Source: Streptomyces sp. NBC_00425
GTDB lineage: Bacteria; Actinomycetota; Actinomycetes; Streptomycetales; Streptomycetaceae
Reading direction: 5' to 3'
Length of the DNA: 64,000 nt
Assembly: GCF_036030735.1 (NCBI RefSeq)
Contig: NZ_CP107928.1
Span: 6,324,001-6,388,000, forward strand
In this document: in pieces, positions 8,584-18,000 of the stretch
How the letters are laid out: each line of letters begins with the position of its first letter
Numbering within the stretch: the first letter of the stretch is position 1
Translations under genes and position numbers: made by a program
The notes under the pieces: model-generated
Seen by the model: only the letters and a program-made list of their open reading frames with translations
Databases searched by the model: none
Told to the model about the DNA's origin: nothing

Positions 8584-10533
8584 ATGTCTGTCGAGTCGGT
8601 CTTCCCGCAGCTCGAAGCACTGCTCCCGCATGTGCAGAAGCCGATCCAGTACGTGGGCGGCGAGCTCAACTCCACGGTCAAGCCCTGGGAGTCCTCGGAC
8701 GTCCGCTGGGCGCTGATGTACCCGGACGCGTACGAGGTCGGCCTGCCCAACCAGGGCGTCATGATCCTCTACGAGGTGCTGAACGAGCAGGAGGGCGTCC
8801 TCGCCGAGCGCACCTACAGCGTGTGGCCGGACCTGGAGGCGCTGATGCGGGAGCACGCCGTCCCGCAGTTCACCGTGGACAGCCACCGTCCGGTGAAGGC
8901 CTTCGACGTCTTCGGTCTGTCCTTCTCCACGGAGCTGGGCTACACGAACATGCTGACCGCCCTGGACCTGGCCGGCATCCCGCTGGAGGCCGCGGACCGC
9001 ACGATCGACGACCCGATCGTCCTCGCGGGCGGCCACGCGGCCTTCAACCCCGAGCCGATCGCCGACTTCATCGACGCGGCGGTCATCGGCGACGGCGAAC
9101 AGGCCGTCCTCGACATGACGAAGATCATCCGCGAGTGGAAGGCCGAGGGCCGGCCCGGTGGCCGCGAGGAGGTCCTCCTGCGCCTCGCGAAGACGGGCGC
9201 GGTGTACATCCCGCGGTTCTACGACGTCGAGTACCTGCCGGACGGCCGGATCGCGCGTGTGGTGCCGAACAGGTCGGGCGTGCCGTGGCGTGTGTCCAAG
9301 CACACCGTCATGGACCTCGACGAGTGGCCCTACCCCAAGCAGCCGCTGGTCCCGCTCGCCGAGACGGTCCACGAGCGCATGTCGGTGGAGATCTTCCGCG
9401 GCTGCACCCGGGGCTGCCGTTTCTGCCAGGCCGGCATGATCACCCGCCCGGTGCGCGAGCGGTCCATCACGGGCATCGGCGAGATGGTCGAGAGGGGTCT
9501 GAAGGCCACCGGCTTCGAGGAGGTCGGCCTGCTCTCGCTGTCGAGCGCCGACCACAGCGAGATCGGCGAGGTCGCCAAGGGACTCGCGGACCGCTACGAG
9601 GAGGACAAGATCGGTCTGTCCCTCCCCTCCACCCGCGTGGACGCCTTCAACGTCGACCTGGCGAACGAGCTGACGCGCAACGGCCGCCGCTCGGGCCTGA
9701 CGTTCGCGCCCGAGGGCGGCTCGGAGCGCATGCGCAAGGTCATCAACAAGATGGTCTCCGAGGAGGACCTGATCCGCACCGTCTCCACCGCGTACGGAAA
9801 CGGCTGGCGTCAGGTGAAGCTGTACTTCATGTGCGGCCTTCCCACGGAGACGGACGAGGACGTCCTGCAGATCGCCGACATGGCGATGAACGTGATCGCC
9901 GAGGGCCGTAAGGTCTCCGGCCAGAACGACATCCGCTGCACGGTCTCCATCGGCGGGTTCGTGCCCAAGCCGCACACCCCCTTCCAGTGGGCCCCGCAGC
10001 TCTCCGCCGAGGAGACGGACGCGCGCCTGCAGAAGCTCCGGGACAAGATCCGCGGCGACAAGAAGTACGGCCGCTCCATCGGCTTCCGCTACCACGACGG
10101 CAAGCCCGGCATCGTCGAGGGCCTGCTCTCGCGCGGCGACCGCCGCATCGGCGCGGTCATCCGGGCCGTCTACGAGGACGGCGGCCGTTTCGACGGCTGG
10201 CGCGAGCACTTCTCCTACGACCGCTGGATGAGCTGCGCCGACAAGACGCTGCCCGCCTTCGGCGTGGACGTCGACTGGTACACGACCCGGGAGAAGACGT
10301 ACGAGGAGGTCCTGCCCTGGGACCACCTGGACTCGGGCCTCGACAAGGACTGGCTCTGGGAGGACTGGCAGGACGCCCTCGACGAGACCGAGGTCGAGGA
10401 CTGCCGCTGGACCCCCTGCTTCGACTGCGGCGTCTGCCCGGCGATGGACACCCACATCCAGATCGGCCCGACCGGCCAGAAGCTGCTGCCGCTGACCGTG
10501 AAGCAGCCGGCGGGCAGCGGGCACGCGCACTGA
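8584..10533 (+). CDS. Radical SAM protein with B12-binding-like N-terminus, TIGR03960 family
   Basis: N-terminal cobalamin-binding-like region (about residues 30-200, containing ALMYPDAYEVGLPN and VLAGGHAAFNPEP) followed by a radical SAM barrel. The iron-sulfur CxxxCxxC motif is CTRGCRFC with Cys274, Cys278 and Cys281. The C-terminus carries a second cysteine cluster, CFDCGVC. This is the TIGR03960 family, normally adjacent to the TIGR03936/DUF2344 gene and in other bacteria sometimes fused to it. The reaction is unknown; a modification linked to RNA or ribosome function is often assumed but not established. Here the partner gene lies 3.4 kb downstream (13969). The start at 8584 is supported by GAAGG at 8570-8574 and the position of the -10. 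Length 649 aa. Confidence 0.9.
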   Translation: MSVESVFPQLEALLPHVQKPIQYVGGELNSTVKPWESSDVRWALMYPDAYEVGLPNQGVMILYEVLNEQEGVLAERTYSVWPDLEALMREHAVPQFTVDSHRPVKAFDVFGLSFSTELGYTNMLTALDLAGIPLEAADRTIDDPIVLAGGHAAFNPEPIADFIDAAVIGDGEQAVLDMTKIIREWKAEGRPGGREEVLLRLAKTGAVYIPRFYDVEYLPDGRIARVVPNRSGVPWRVSKHTVMDLDEWPYPKQPLVPLAETVHERMSVEIFRGCTRGCRFCQAGMITRPVRERSITGIGEMVERGLKATGFEEVGLLSLSSADHSEIGEVAKGLADRYEEDKIGLSLPSTRVDAFNVDLANELTRNGRRSGLTFAPEGGSERMRKVINKMVSEEDLIRTVSTAYGNGWRQVKLYFMCGLPTETDEDVLQIADMAMNVIAEGRKVSGQNDIRCTVSIGGFVPKPHTPFQWAPQLSAEETDARLQKLRDKIRGDKKYGRSIGFRYHDGKPGIVEGLLSRGDRRIGAVIRAVYEDGGRFDGWREHFSYDRWMSCADKTLPAFGVDVDWYTTREKTYEEVLPWDHLDSGLDKDWLWEDWQDALDETEVEDCRWTPCFDCGVCPAMDTHIQIGPTGQKLLPLTVKQPAGSGHAH

Positions 10534-10544
10534 GTCCGGCGAAC

Positions 10545-10574
10545 GGCCCCCCTCTCCCGGCGGAAAGGGGGGCC
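10545..10574. terminator. Bidirectional hairpin terminator
   Basis: GGCCCCCCT at 10545-10553 pairs with AGGGGGGCC at 10566-10574 (9 bp, 12-nt loop). It lies between the convergent radical SAM gene and the collagen-like gene. Confidence 0.7.
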
Positions 10575-10581
10575 TTCGACG

Positions 10582-11328
10582 TCAGGTGGCGCGGCGGAGG
10601 CTGTCGTTGCTTCCCGGTTCCGGGGAGTTCAACGGCTGCCAGGCCAGGGTCGGGAACGCGGGGTCGGGACAGGTCAGGGTTGCCCGGCCGGCGACCTGGC
10701 TCGCCCTGCAGATGATCTCGAAGACCTGGCCCGTGGTGGTCAGGACGTCGATCTTGATCCCCGCCAGGTCCTGCGCGCCCTGACTGTGCTCGTTGATCGA
10801 CACCCCGCAGGCGAAACCCGCCGCGCCTCCGTTCGGATACCCGGTCCTGGTGCTGAGGTCGGTCCACCGCAGGAGGTGGTCGGCGTTGGGGCGGACGTCG
10901 CGGATGCCCGCGTAGGTGAAACCGCCGGTCACCGCACCGCGGACCTCGTACACCTGCTGGTCCTGGTAGGCGTCGATGTCGACGCACGGTCCCGTCGGGC
11001 CGGTACTGCCCGGCTGACCCGGCTGACCCGGTTCGCCCGGGGCGCCGGTCGGGCCCGTCGGACCGGTGGCGCCCCGGGGACCCCTCGGGCCGCGGCACCT
11101 GTCCTTGCCGCCGGCCTGACTTGCACGGTGCGGTTTCGGCTTGCACTTGTCGCCCCCGGCGACGGCCGCCGTCCGTGTTCCCTCGGTGGCGCTGCCCGCC
11201 GCCGCGGCCGCCGGGCTGATCAGGCCGGCCGCCAGGATCACGGCGAGCGAGGCCAGCATGCCGGCCTGCTTGCACCTGTGCCGGGCCACCGGCCCGAGGG
11301 GGGAGTCTGGTCCGAACTCATGCCGCAT
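10582..11328 (-). CDS. Secreted collagen-like (Gly-X-Y repeat) protein
   Basis: A 248-aa predicted exported protein. The hydrophobic segment MLASLAVILAAGLISPA (residues 24-40) followed by an Ala-rich cleavage region looks like a signal peptide. Residues 80-115 are an uninterrupted run of twelve Gly-X-Y triplets (GPRGPRGATGPTGPTGAPGE and onward), a collagen triple-helix pattern rich in Pro and Thr. The remaining 130 residues form a globular domain with four cysteines that I do not recognise. The start is ATG 11328 with AGGAG 7 nt upstream. The open frame continues upstream to 12594, but that part is antisense to the glycosyltransferase gene. Divergent from the GT2 gene at 11530; convergent with the radical SAM gene. 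Confidence 0.85.
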   Translation of the reverse strand: MRHEFGPDSPLGPVARHRCKQAGMLASLAVILAAGLISPAAAAAGSATEGTRTAAVAGGDKCKPKPHRASQAGGKDRCRGPRGPRGATGPTGPTGAPGEPGQPGQPGSTGPTGPCVDIDAYQDQQVYEVRGAVTGGFTYAGIRDVRPNADHLLRWTDLSTRTGYPNGGAAGFACGVSINEHSQGAQDLAGIKIDVLTTTGQVFEIICRASQVAGRATLTCPDPAFPTLAWQPLNSPEPGSNDSLRRAT

Positions 11329-11529
11329 GTGCGTGCTCCTCGCGATCGACCGGTCCGGGCGCATCCCGGCCGTGTGGGCGAGCTTGGACGACGTGAAGCG
11401 GCTCGATCGAGACACGAGGCCCGCATCATCACTTTTATCGACGTATCGGACTAATCGACGCGCACTGATGGGGGCATTCCGCGCGTGGGACGGGCGACCG
11501 GTGAGCGGGCCTGTGTCACGTTGACGCCC

Positions 11530-12681
11530 GTGAAACACCAGACCCTCTGCCTGTGCATGATCGTCAAGGACGAATCGCAGGTGATCGGCCGCTGCCTGGA
11601 GTCCGTGCGCCCTCTCATCGACTACTGGGTGATCTCCGACACCGGGTCGACGGACGCGACGCGGGAAGTGATCCGGGAGGTGCTCGACGGCATTCCGGGG
11701 GAGCTCCACGACGAGCCCTGGGTCGACTTCGGGCACAACCGGACACGGAACATCCGGCATGCCCTCGGCAAGGCCGACTACCTGCTCACGCTCGACGCCG
11801 ACCACGTCGTGCGGCAGGACGCCCCGCTGCCCCGGCTGACGGCGGACTCGTACATGCTGCGCTACGACACCCCCGGCTCCCAGCACCGCTTCAAGCACCT
11901 CATGCGCGGCGACCGCGCGTGGCGGTACGAGGGCGTCACCCACGAGTACCCCTGCACCGACGGTCCCGACCGGCAGGAGAACCTCGACGCGCTCGTCATC
12001 GAGGACCACGCGGACGGCGGCTGCCGCGGGGACAAGTTCGAGCGCGACGCGCGGTTGCTGCGCGCCGAGTTCGAGCGCGATCCGGCCAACCCGCGCACGG
12101 TCTTCTACCTCGCCAACACCGAACGCGACCTGGGGCACGCGGACGAGGCGATCGCGCTGTACGAGCGGCGGGCCGAACTGGGCGGCTGGGGCGAGGAGGT
12201 GTACTGCTCGCTCCTCGAGGCCGGGATCCTCCGGGCGGAGGGGGCTGACGACTGGTCGGGGGCCATGGACACGTTCTCCCGTGCCTGGGAGTCCCGGCCC
12301 GCCCGGCTCGAGGCCGTCTACGAACTGGCCTCGCGACTGCGCCTGCGAGGCCGCTACCACACGGCGTACTCCCTGCTCGGCGCGGTCGTCGGCCGCCCCG
12401 AGCCGGACGATCTTCTCTTCACCAGGTCCTGGGTGTACCAGTGGGGGCTCCTCTTCGAGTTCTCCATCTGCGCCTACTGGGTCGGCGACCACGCGGCCGC
12501 CGTCCGGGCCTGCGACGTGCTGTCGGCCATGCCGGACCTGCCCGACGCCATCCGCCGCCAGACGGAGACCAACCGGGAGTTCTCCGTCCCCCACGTCAAG
12601 GCCCAGGCCTCCACGATCACCCCGGTACGCCGTCCGAAGGCGTCCCGGGCGGGGAAGGCGGCGCGGGTCCGCAAGCGGTAG
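11530..12681 (+). CDS. Family 2 glycosyltransferase with TPR-like C-terminal half
   Basis: The N-terminal GT-A domain (residues 1-200) starts with LCLCMIVKDESQVIGRCLES and has SDTGSTDAT and the metal-binding DADH motif. This pattern is typical of beta-glucosyltransferase-like GT2 enzymes fused to tetratricopeptide repeats. The C-terminal half contains TPR-like helices (NPRTVFYLANTERDLGHADE, ALYERRAELGGWGEEVYCSL). The chosen start is GTG 11530; TTG 11521 and an upstream frame from 11485 are alternatives, and no strong ribosome site is seen. Lacks membrane segments, so probably cytoplasmic. Divergent neighbour of the collagen-like gene, which could be its acceptor, but this is inference from position only. 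Confidence 0.82.
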   Translation: MKHQTLCLCMIVKDESQVIGRCLESVRPLIDYWVISDTGSTDATREVIREVLDGIPGELHDEPWVDFGHNRTRNIRHALGKADYLLTLDADHVVRQDAPLPRLTADSYMLRYDTPGSQHRFKHLMRGDRAWRYEGVTHEYPCTDGPDRQENLDALVIEDHADGGCRGDKFERDARLLRAEFERDPANPRTVFYLANTERDLGHADEAIALYERRAELGGWGEEVYCSLLEAGILRAEGADDWSGAMDTFSRAWESRPARLEAVYELASRLRLRGRYHTAYSLLGAVVGRPEPDDLLFTRSWVYQWGLLFEFSICAYWVGDHAAAVRACDVLSAMPDLPDAIRRQTETNREFSVPHVKAQASTITPVRRPKASRAGKAARVRKR

Positions 12682-12822
12682 TCAGCCCTGACGCTCCCTC
12701 ATGACCCGTCCGCGCACATCCGTATCCGTCCGTACCTGTCGGCGCCCGTCCGTGTGGGGCCGTTCGGGTCAGCGCCCTCGCATCGGCGCATCCGCCGAGC
12801 CCGTTGTGGCGTCTACGTCCAC

Positions 12823-13962
12823 ATGGACCTGCAGAAACCGACCGCCGAACCGCCCGAGCTGCCGCCCGCGTCAGGCGACCGGGCACCCGAGGGGTGCCTG
12901 GTCGTCGCGATCCGGCTGCCCGTGCGGATCGTCGTGCTCGTGCTGGTCGTGCCCGTGCGGATGGCGTGGGACCTTCTCGTCGTCGCGGGACGGTTCCTCC
13001 GGGACACCGTGCTGCGGCCGTTCGTGCGGGCCCTGCTCTGGCTCGGGAAGGCGCTGTTCGTCCTGCCGCTGATCGGCCTGTGGCGGTACGTCCTGACCCC
13101 CGCGGGCAAGGCGCTCGCCTGGCTCGGACACGTGCTGCTGGTCGTACCGGCGCTCTGGCTGTACCGGTACGTCCTGACACCGCTCGGGCAGGGCGTCGCC
13201 TGGCTGGCGCGGACGGCCGGGGCCGGGTTCGGGTGGCTGTACGCGCGCGTGCTGACGCCGGTGGGGCACGCGCTCGCGTGGCTGGCCAAGGGGATCGGAG
13301 CCGTCCTCGCCGCCGTCGGGGTCGGCTCGTACACGGCCGTCACCTGGCTGCTTCGCCACCTCGTCGTCGTCCCCGCCCGGTGGCTGCACACGTGGATCCT
13401 CGCGCCGGTCGGCCGGGCCGTCGCCTGGTGCGCGCTCGGGGTGGGGCGCCTCCTGGCGCTGCTGTTCAGCGGGATCGGGACCGTCCTGTACTGGACCGCC
13501 AGGATCCTGGTCGCGCTGCCCGCGGCCGCCCTGTGGCGCTGGGTGCTCGCCCCCGCCGGCCGCGTCCTCGCGGTCGTCGCCCGGGAGGTGGGGGACGCGC
13601 TCGGGCACGCCTGGCGGGTCGCCGGACACCTCTCGCTGACGGTCGGGAGGTTCCTCGGGACCCTCCTGCGGTGGATCTTCGTCGAGCCGGTGCGCTGGGT
13701 GTACCGAACCGTCCTCACCCCGGTCGGGCACGCCGTCCGCGACGCCGTGCTGCGGCCCGCCGCCCGTGCCGCGCGCAGCGTGGGCCGGGCCACCCGGCAG
13801 GCGCTGGACGCCGCCCGGGAGACGGCACGGCAGGCCCGCGCCGACGTGCGGCAGCTGCTCTTCGGGAAGCCGCTGCAACCGGAGGCTGTCGGCCGGCGGG
13901 AACCATCGACGGGCGAGGCACGTACTCTTGGTAGCAGTACGACCGCTCTCACGAAGGACTGA
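12823..13962 (+). CDS. Membrane protein built from repeated YVLTPxGxAxAW modules
   Basis: I do not recognise a named family. The 379-aa protein carries a hydrophobic module repeated about six to seven times. Copies include LWRYVLTPAGKALAWLG, LYRYVLTPLGQGVAWLA, LYARVLTPVGHALAWLA, LHTWILAPVGRAVAWCA, LWRWVLAPAGRVLAVVA and VYRTVLTPVGHAVRDAV. Each module would form a short membrane or interfacial helix flanked by Arg/Trp/Tyr. The last 60 residues are a charged Ala/Arg coiled helix. Start ATG 12823 is chosen because the upstream frame (from 12754) is Arg-rich filler. Its stop (13960-13962) lies 6 nt before the next gene's start, so the two are probably co-translated. Confidence 0.72.
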   Translation: MDLQKPTAEPPELPPASGDRAPEGCLVVAIRLPVRIVVLVLVVPVRMAWDLLVVAGRFLRDTVLRPFVRALLWLGKALFVLPLIGLWRYVLTPAGKALAWLGHVLLVVPALWLYRYVLTPLGQGVAWLARTAGAGFGWLYARVLTPVGHALAWLAKGIGAVLAAVGVGSYTAVTWLLRHLVVVPARWLHTWILAPVGRAVAWCALGVGRLLALLFSGIGTVLYWTARILVALPAAALWRWVLAPAGRVLAVVAREVGDALGHAWRVAGHLSLTVGRFLGTLLRWIFVEPVRWVYRTVLTPVGHAVRDAVLRPAARAARSVGRATRQALDAARETARQARADVRQLLFGKPLQPEAVGRREPSTGEARTLGSSTTALTKD

Positions 13963-13968
13963 ACGACA

Positions 13969-14772
13969 CTGGGCAAGCGACAGCCCGAAGGCCCGCCGCC
14001 CGCACCCGCGGTGCAGCGCATCCGACTGCGCTACACCAAGCGCGGCCGCCTCCGGTTCACCAGCCACCGTGACTTCCAGCGCGCCTTCGAGCGTGCGTTG
14101 CGCCGTGCCGAGGTGCCGATGGCGTACTCGGCGGGGTTCACGCCGCATCCGAAGGTGTCGTACGCCAATGCCGCACCCACCGGCACGGGCAGTGAGGCGG
14201 AGTATCTGGAGATCGCGCTCACCGCGGCGCGTGACCCGGAGAAACTGAGACTCCTCCTCGACGAGTCGCTGCCCACCGGCCTCGACATCGTCGACGCGGT
14301 CGAGGCCCGGACCTCGGGGCTCGCCGACCGGCTGACGGCCTCCGTGTGGGAGCTGCGGCTGGACGGCGTGGACCCGGCCGACGCCGACCGGGCGGTGAAC
14401 GCCTTCAACGAGGCTGACGCCGTCGAGGTCCAGCGCATGACCAAGAACGGCCTGCGGACCTTCGACGCCCGTGCCGCGGTCGCCCGGCTGGAAACGCACA
14501 GTGAACCCGCTGATAGGCCGACCGACCAGCCCTGTGCGATACTGCGGCTGGTTGTTCGGCACGTGACGCCTGCCGTACGACCCGACGACGTCCTGTCCGG
14601 TCTCCGCGCCGTGGCCGACCTGGCGCCGCCGGTCCCCGCAGCGGTGACCAGGCTGGCGCAGGGGCTGTTCGATGCAGAGACCGGCACGGTGACCGACCCG
14701 CTCGCGCCCGACCGCGAGGCAGTTCAGGCCCCTACAACGGCCGAACCTGCCGCCGCGAAGGCGCCCGCGTAG
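13969..14772 (+). CDS. TIGR03936/DUF2344 radical-SAM-linked protein
   Basis: Family usually adjacent to TIGR03960 radical SAM proteins. Recognised by VQRIRLRYTKRGRLRFTSH, DFQRAFERALRRAEVPMAYS, GFTPHPKVSYANA and the LPTGLDI segment. The activity is unknown; the conserved Arg/His surface suggests nucleic acid or nucleotide binding. The likely start is the rare codon CTG at 13969 (protein beginning xGKRQPEGPPP), because AAGGA at 13954-13958 is 10 nt upstream. GTG 14011 is the only conventional alternative and has no ribosome site at a workable distance. Length 267 aa from CTG. It ends 277 nt before the RNase E/G gene. The C-terminal 45 residues are Ala/Pro/Glu-rich and non-conserved. Confidence 0.85.
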   Translation: MGKRQPEGPPPAPAVQRIRLRYTKRGRLRFTSHRDFQRAFERALRRAEVPMAYSAGFTPHPKVSYANAAPTGTGSEAEYLEIALTAARDPEKLRLLLDESLPTGLDIVDAVEARTSGLADRLTASVWELRLDGVDPADADRAVNAFNEADAVEVQRMTKNGLRTFDARAAVARLETHSEPADRPTDQPCAILRLVVRHVTPAVRPDDVLSGLRAVADLAPPVPAAVTRLAQGLFDAETGTVTDPLAPDREAVQAPTTAEPAAAKAPA

Positions 14773-15049
14773 GGAAGGTTCCGCGAAGGAACGTACGCCG
14801 TAGCGCCGCCCTCGTACTCGGGAGCCACCTGGGTCGGGCGGCGAACCGACCAGAAGACTTTCGCCAGGCCGTGCGCAGTGGGCGTACGGAACCGGCGAGA
14901 CAGGACACAGAGAGCTCCCGTGCGGCGCCCGCGCCCCGGACGGCGGCACCGCGCATCGCGCGAGCCGCGGACGTCAACGGCGGTCGATCCTTCGTGATCG
15001 CCGCCGGACCAGGCGCGGCGCCCGGGAGCCTGACGGGAGAAACGCCCGC
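14773..15049 (+). promoter_or_regulatory. Leader region of the RNase E/G gene
   Basis: A 277-nt gap without a credible gene. It contains a small GNRA-like hairpin near 14778-14793 (GGTTCC-GCGA-AGGAAC) and a purine-rich GACGGGAG segment before the rne start. RNase E leaders in other bacteria mediate autoregulation; whether this one does is not shown. Confidence 0.3.
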
Positions 15050-18000
15050 ATGCTCGAGCCAACCGAATCCACAGAGTCCGTTCCGGACTCCGATGCCAAC
15101 ACCCCCAGCGACACCCTGCCGCCGCGTCGTCGGCGCCGTGCCGCTTCCCGGCCGGCGGGTCCGCCGGTCGCCGCCGCCGAAGCCTCGGCCGAGATCACCA
15201 CGCCGGCCATACCGGCAGTGGAGTCAGCCGAGCAGCTGGCGGAGGAGGACCTCCAGGACGTGACCGTCCCGGAGGAGAAGGTCTCCGAGGACGCCGAGGC
15301 GCAGGAGCCCGAGGTCGCGCCCCGGACGCGCCGCCGGGCCACCCGCCGTGCGTCCGCGCCCGCCGGTGCACCGGCTGCCGTCGAGGCCGCCGAGACCGTC
15401 GTGCCCGTGGCCGCGGCGGAGGAAGCCCCCGCCGAGCAGGCCGTGGCCGAGGCCGAGGAGACCCCTGCCGAGGACGCCGCTCCTCGCCGTGCCCGTCGCC
15501 GGGCCACGCGCCGCGTGTCCGCGCCGGCCGAGGAGGCCGCGGCCGAGGTCGTCGAGCCCGCCGTCGAGCCGGCCTCAGAGAAGGCCCTCGCGGAGCCCGA
15601 GCCGGAGCCCGAGGCGCCCGTCGAGGCCGCCCCCCGTACCCGCCGCCGGGCCACCCGCCGGGCGACCGCCCCCGCCGGAGCCCCGGAAGCCGAGACGCCC
15701 GCCGTCGCCGCCGAGGCCGAGACGCCCGCCCCCGCGCAGACCGAGACGCCCGCGGTCGCCGACGAGGCGCCCGCAGAGCCCGCGCCCCGCTCCCGTCGCC
15801 GGGCGACCCGTCGCGCCGCCGCGCCCGCCGAGGCCGAGACCGCCGAGGTGTCCGAGGCCGTGAAGGTCTCCGAGCCGGTCGCCGCGCCGGCCGAGCCGGC
15901 CCCCGCCGCCGTGACGAAGGCGACGGCCCTCGAGGCCGCTGCCGCCGACGAGGCGCCCGCCCCAGACGAGGACGCCGGTTCCCGGCGTGGCCGCCGCCGT
16001 GTGGTCCGTCGGGCCGCGGGCGGCTTCACCGCGCCCGCCCAGGAGCGCGCCGAGTCCGACGCGCCGAGCCGTCCCGCGCGGCCCGCGGTCGCCGTGTTCC
16101 AGGCGCCCGTGTTCGCCGAGCCGCAGTTCCAGACCCCGCAGCGGGCCGCCGCCGAGGCCGCCGCCGCAGAGGCCGATGCCGGTGAGGCGGAGGCCGAGGC
16201 GGAGGAGCGCGAAGACATCCAGGAGCCGGTGGAGGAGCCGACCGGTTCGCGCCGCCGCCGTCGTCGCCGGGCCGCCGGATCCGACGACGAGACCGAGACC
16301 GACCGCCCCGCCGCGCCCGCCGCCCGGGCCGCCGCCCCCGCCGTCGAGGACGAGCCGGAGACCGAGCCGGAGGACGCCGACGAGTCCGCCGACGACGTCG
16401 CCGACGGCGACGACGAGACCGAGGAGACCGGTTCGCGCCGCCGTCGCCGCCGGGGCGGCCGCCGCCGTCGCCGTGGCGACGCCGCCGACGGCGAGGGGGA
16501 CTCCGGGGACGCCGACTCCGACGAGTTCGCCGCCGAGCAGTCCGCGCAGGACGCCGAGGACACCGCCGAGCAGGAGGACGAGGACGCGGAGGACGACGAG
16601 GCGGGCGGTTCCACCGCCGGAAGCCGTCGCCGCCGTCGGCGTCGTCGTCGCGCCGGCGACTCGTCCACCGAGGCCGAGCCCGGCGACGGGGACCCGGAGC
16701 GCACCGTCGTCAAGGTCCGCGAGCCGCGCAAGCCCTCCGAGCCGTCCGACGAGGTGCAGTCCATCAAGGGCTCGACCCGTCTGGAGGCCAAGAAGCAGCG
16801 CCGCCGGGAAGGCCGTGAGCAGGGCCGCCGTCGTGTGCCGATCATCACCGAGGCCGAGTTCCTGGCCCGCCGCGAGGCCGTCGAGCGGGTGATGGTCGTC
16901 CGCCAGAGCGGCGAGCGCACCCAGATCGGCGTCCTCGAGGACAACGTGCTCGTCGAGCACTACGTCAACAAGGAGCAGGCCACCTCGTACGTCGGCAACG
17001 TGTACCTGGGCAAGGTCCAGAACGTGCTGCCGTCGATGGAGGCCGCCTTCATCGACATCGGCAAGGGGCGCAACGCCGTCCTCTACGCCGGCGAGGTGAA
17101 CTTCGAGGCGCTCGGCATGGCCAACGGGCCGCGCCGTATCGAGGCCGCCCTGAAGTCGGGCCAGTCGGTCCTCGTGCAGGTCACCAAGGACCCGATCGGG
17201 CACAAGGGCGCGCGTCTGACCAGCCAGGTCTCCCTCCCGGGTCGCTACCTGGTGTACGTGCCCGAGGGCTCGATGACCGGCATCAGCCGCAAGCTGCCCG
17301 ACACCGAGCGGGCCCGGCTGAAGACGATCCTCAAGAAGATCGTCCCCGAGGACGCGGGCGTCATCGTGCGCACCGCCGCCGAGGGCGCCAGCGAGGACGA
17401 GCTGCGCCGTGACGTCGAGCGGCTGCAGGGCCAGTGGGAGGACATCCAGAAGAAGGCGAAGAACGGCGGCAACGCCCCGACGCTGCTGTACGGCGAGCCG
17501 GACATGACCGTCCGGGTCGTGCGCGACATCTTCAACGAGGACTTCACCAAGGTCATCGTCAGCGGTGACGAGGCCTGGTCGACGATCCACGGGTACGTGT
17601 CGCACGTCGCGCCGGACCTCGCCGAGCGGCTGTCGAGGTGGACCTCCGAGGTCGACGTCTTCGCCACGTACCGGATCGACGAGCAGCTCGCCAAGGCGCT
17701 GGACCGCAAGGTCTGGCTGCCCAGCGGCGGTTCGCTGGTGATCGACCGGACCGAGGCGATGGTCGTGGTCGACGTCAACACCGGCAAGTTCACCGGGCAG
17801 GGCGGCAACCTCGAGGAGACGGTCACCAGGAACAACCTGGAGGCGGCCGAGGAGATCGTGCGCCAGCTGCGGCTGCGCGACCTCGGCGGCATCATCGTCA
17901 TCGACTTCATCGACATGGTGCTGGAGTCCAACCGGGACCTGGTGCTGCGCCGGCTGCTGGAGTGCCTGGGCCGCGACCGCACCAAGCACCAGGTGGCCGA

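Noticed and set aside
11329..12594. Upstream extension of the collagen-like frame on the minus strand
   Set aside because: Antisense to the GT2 gene; the ATG at 11328 has its own ribosome site and signal peptide.
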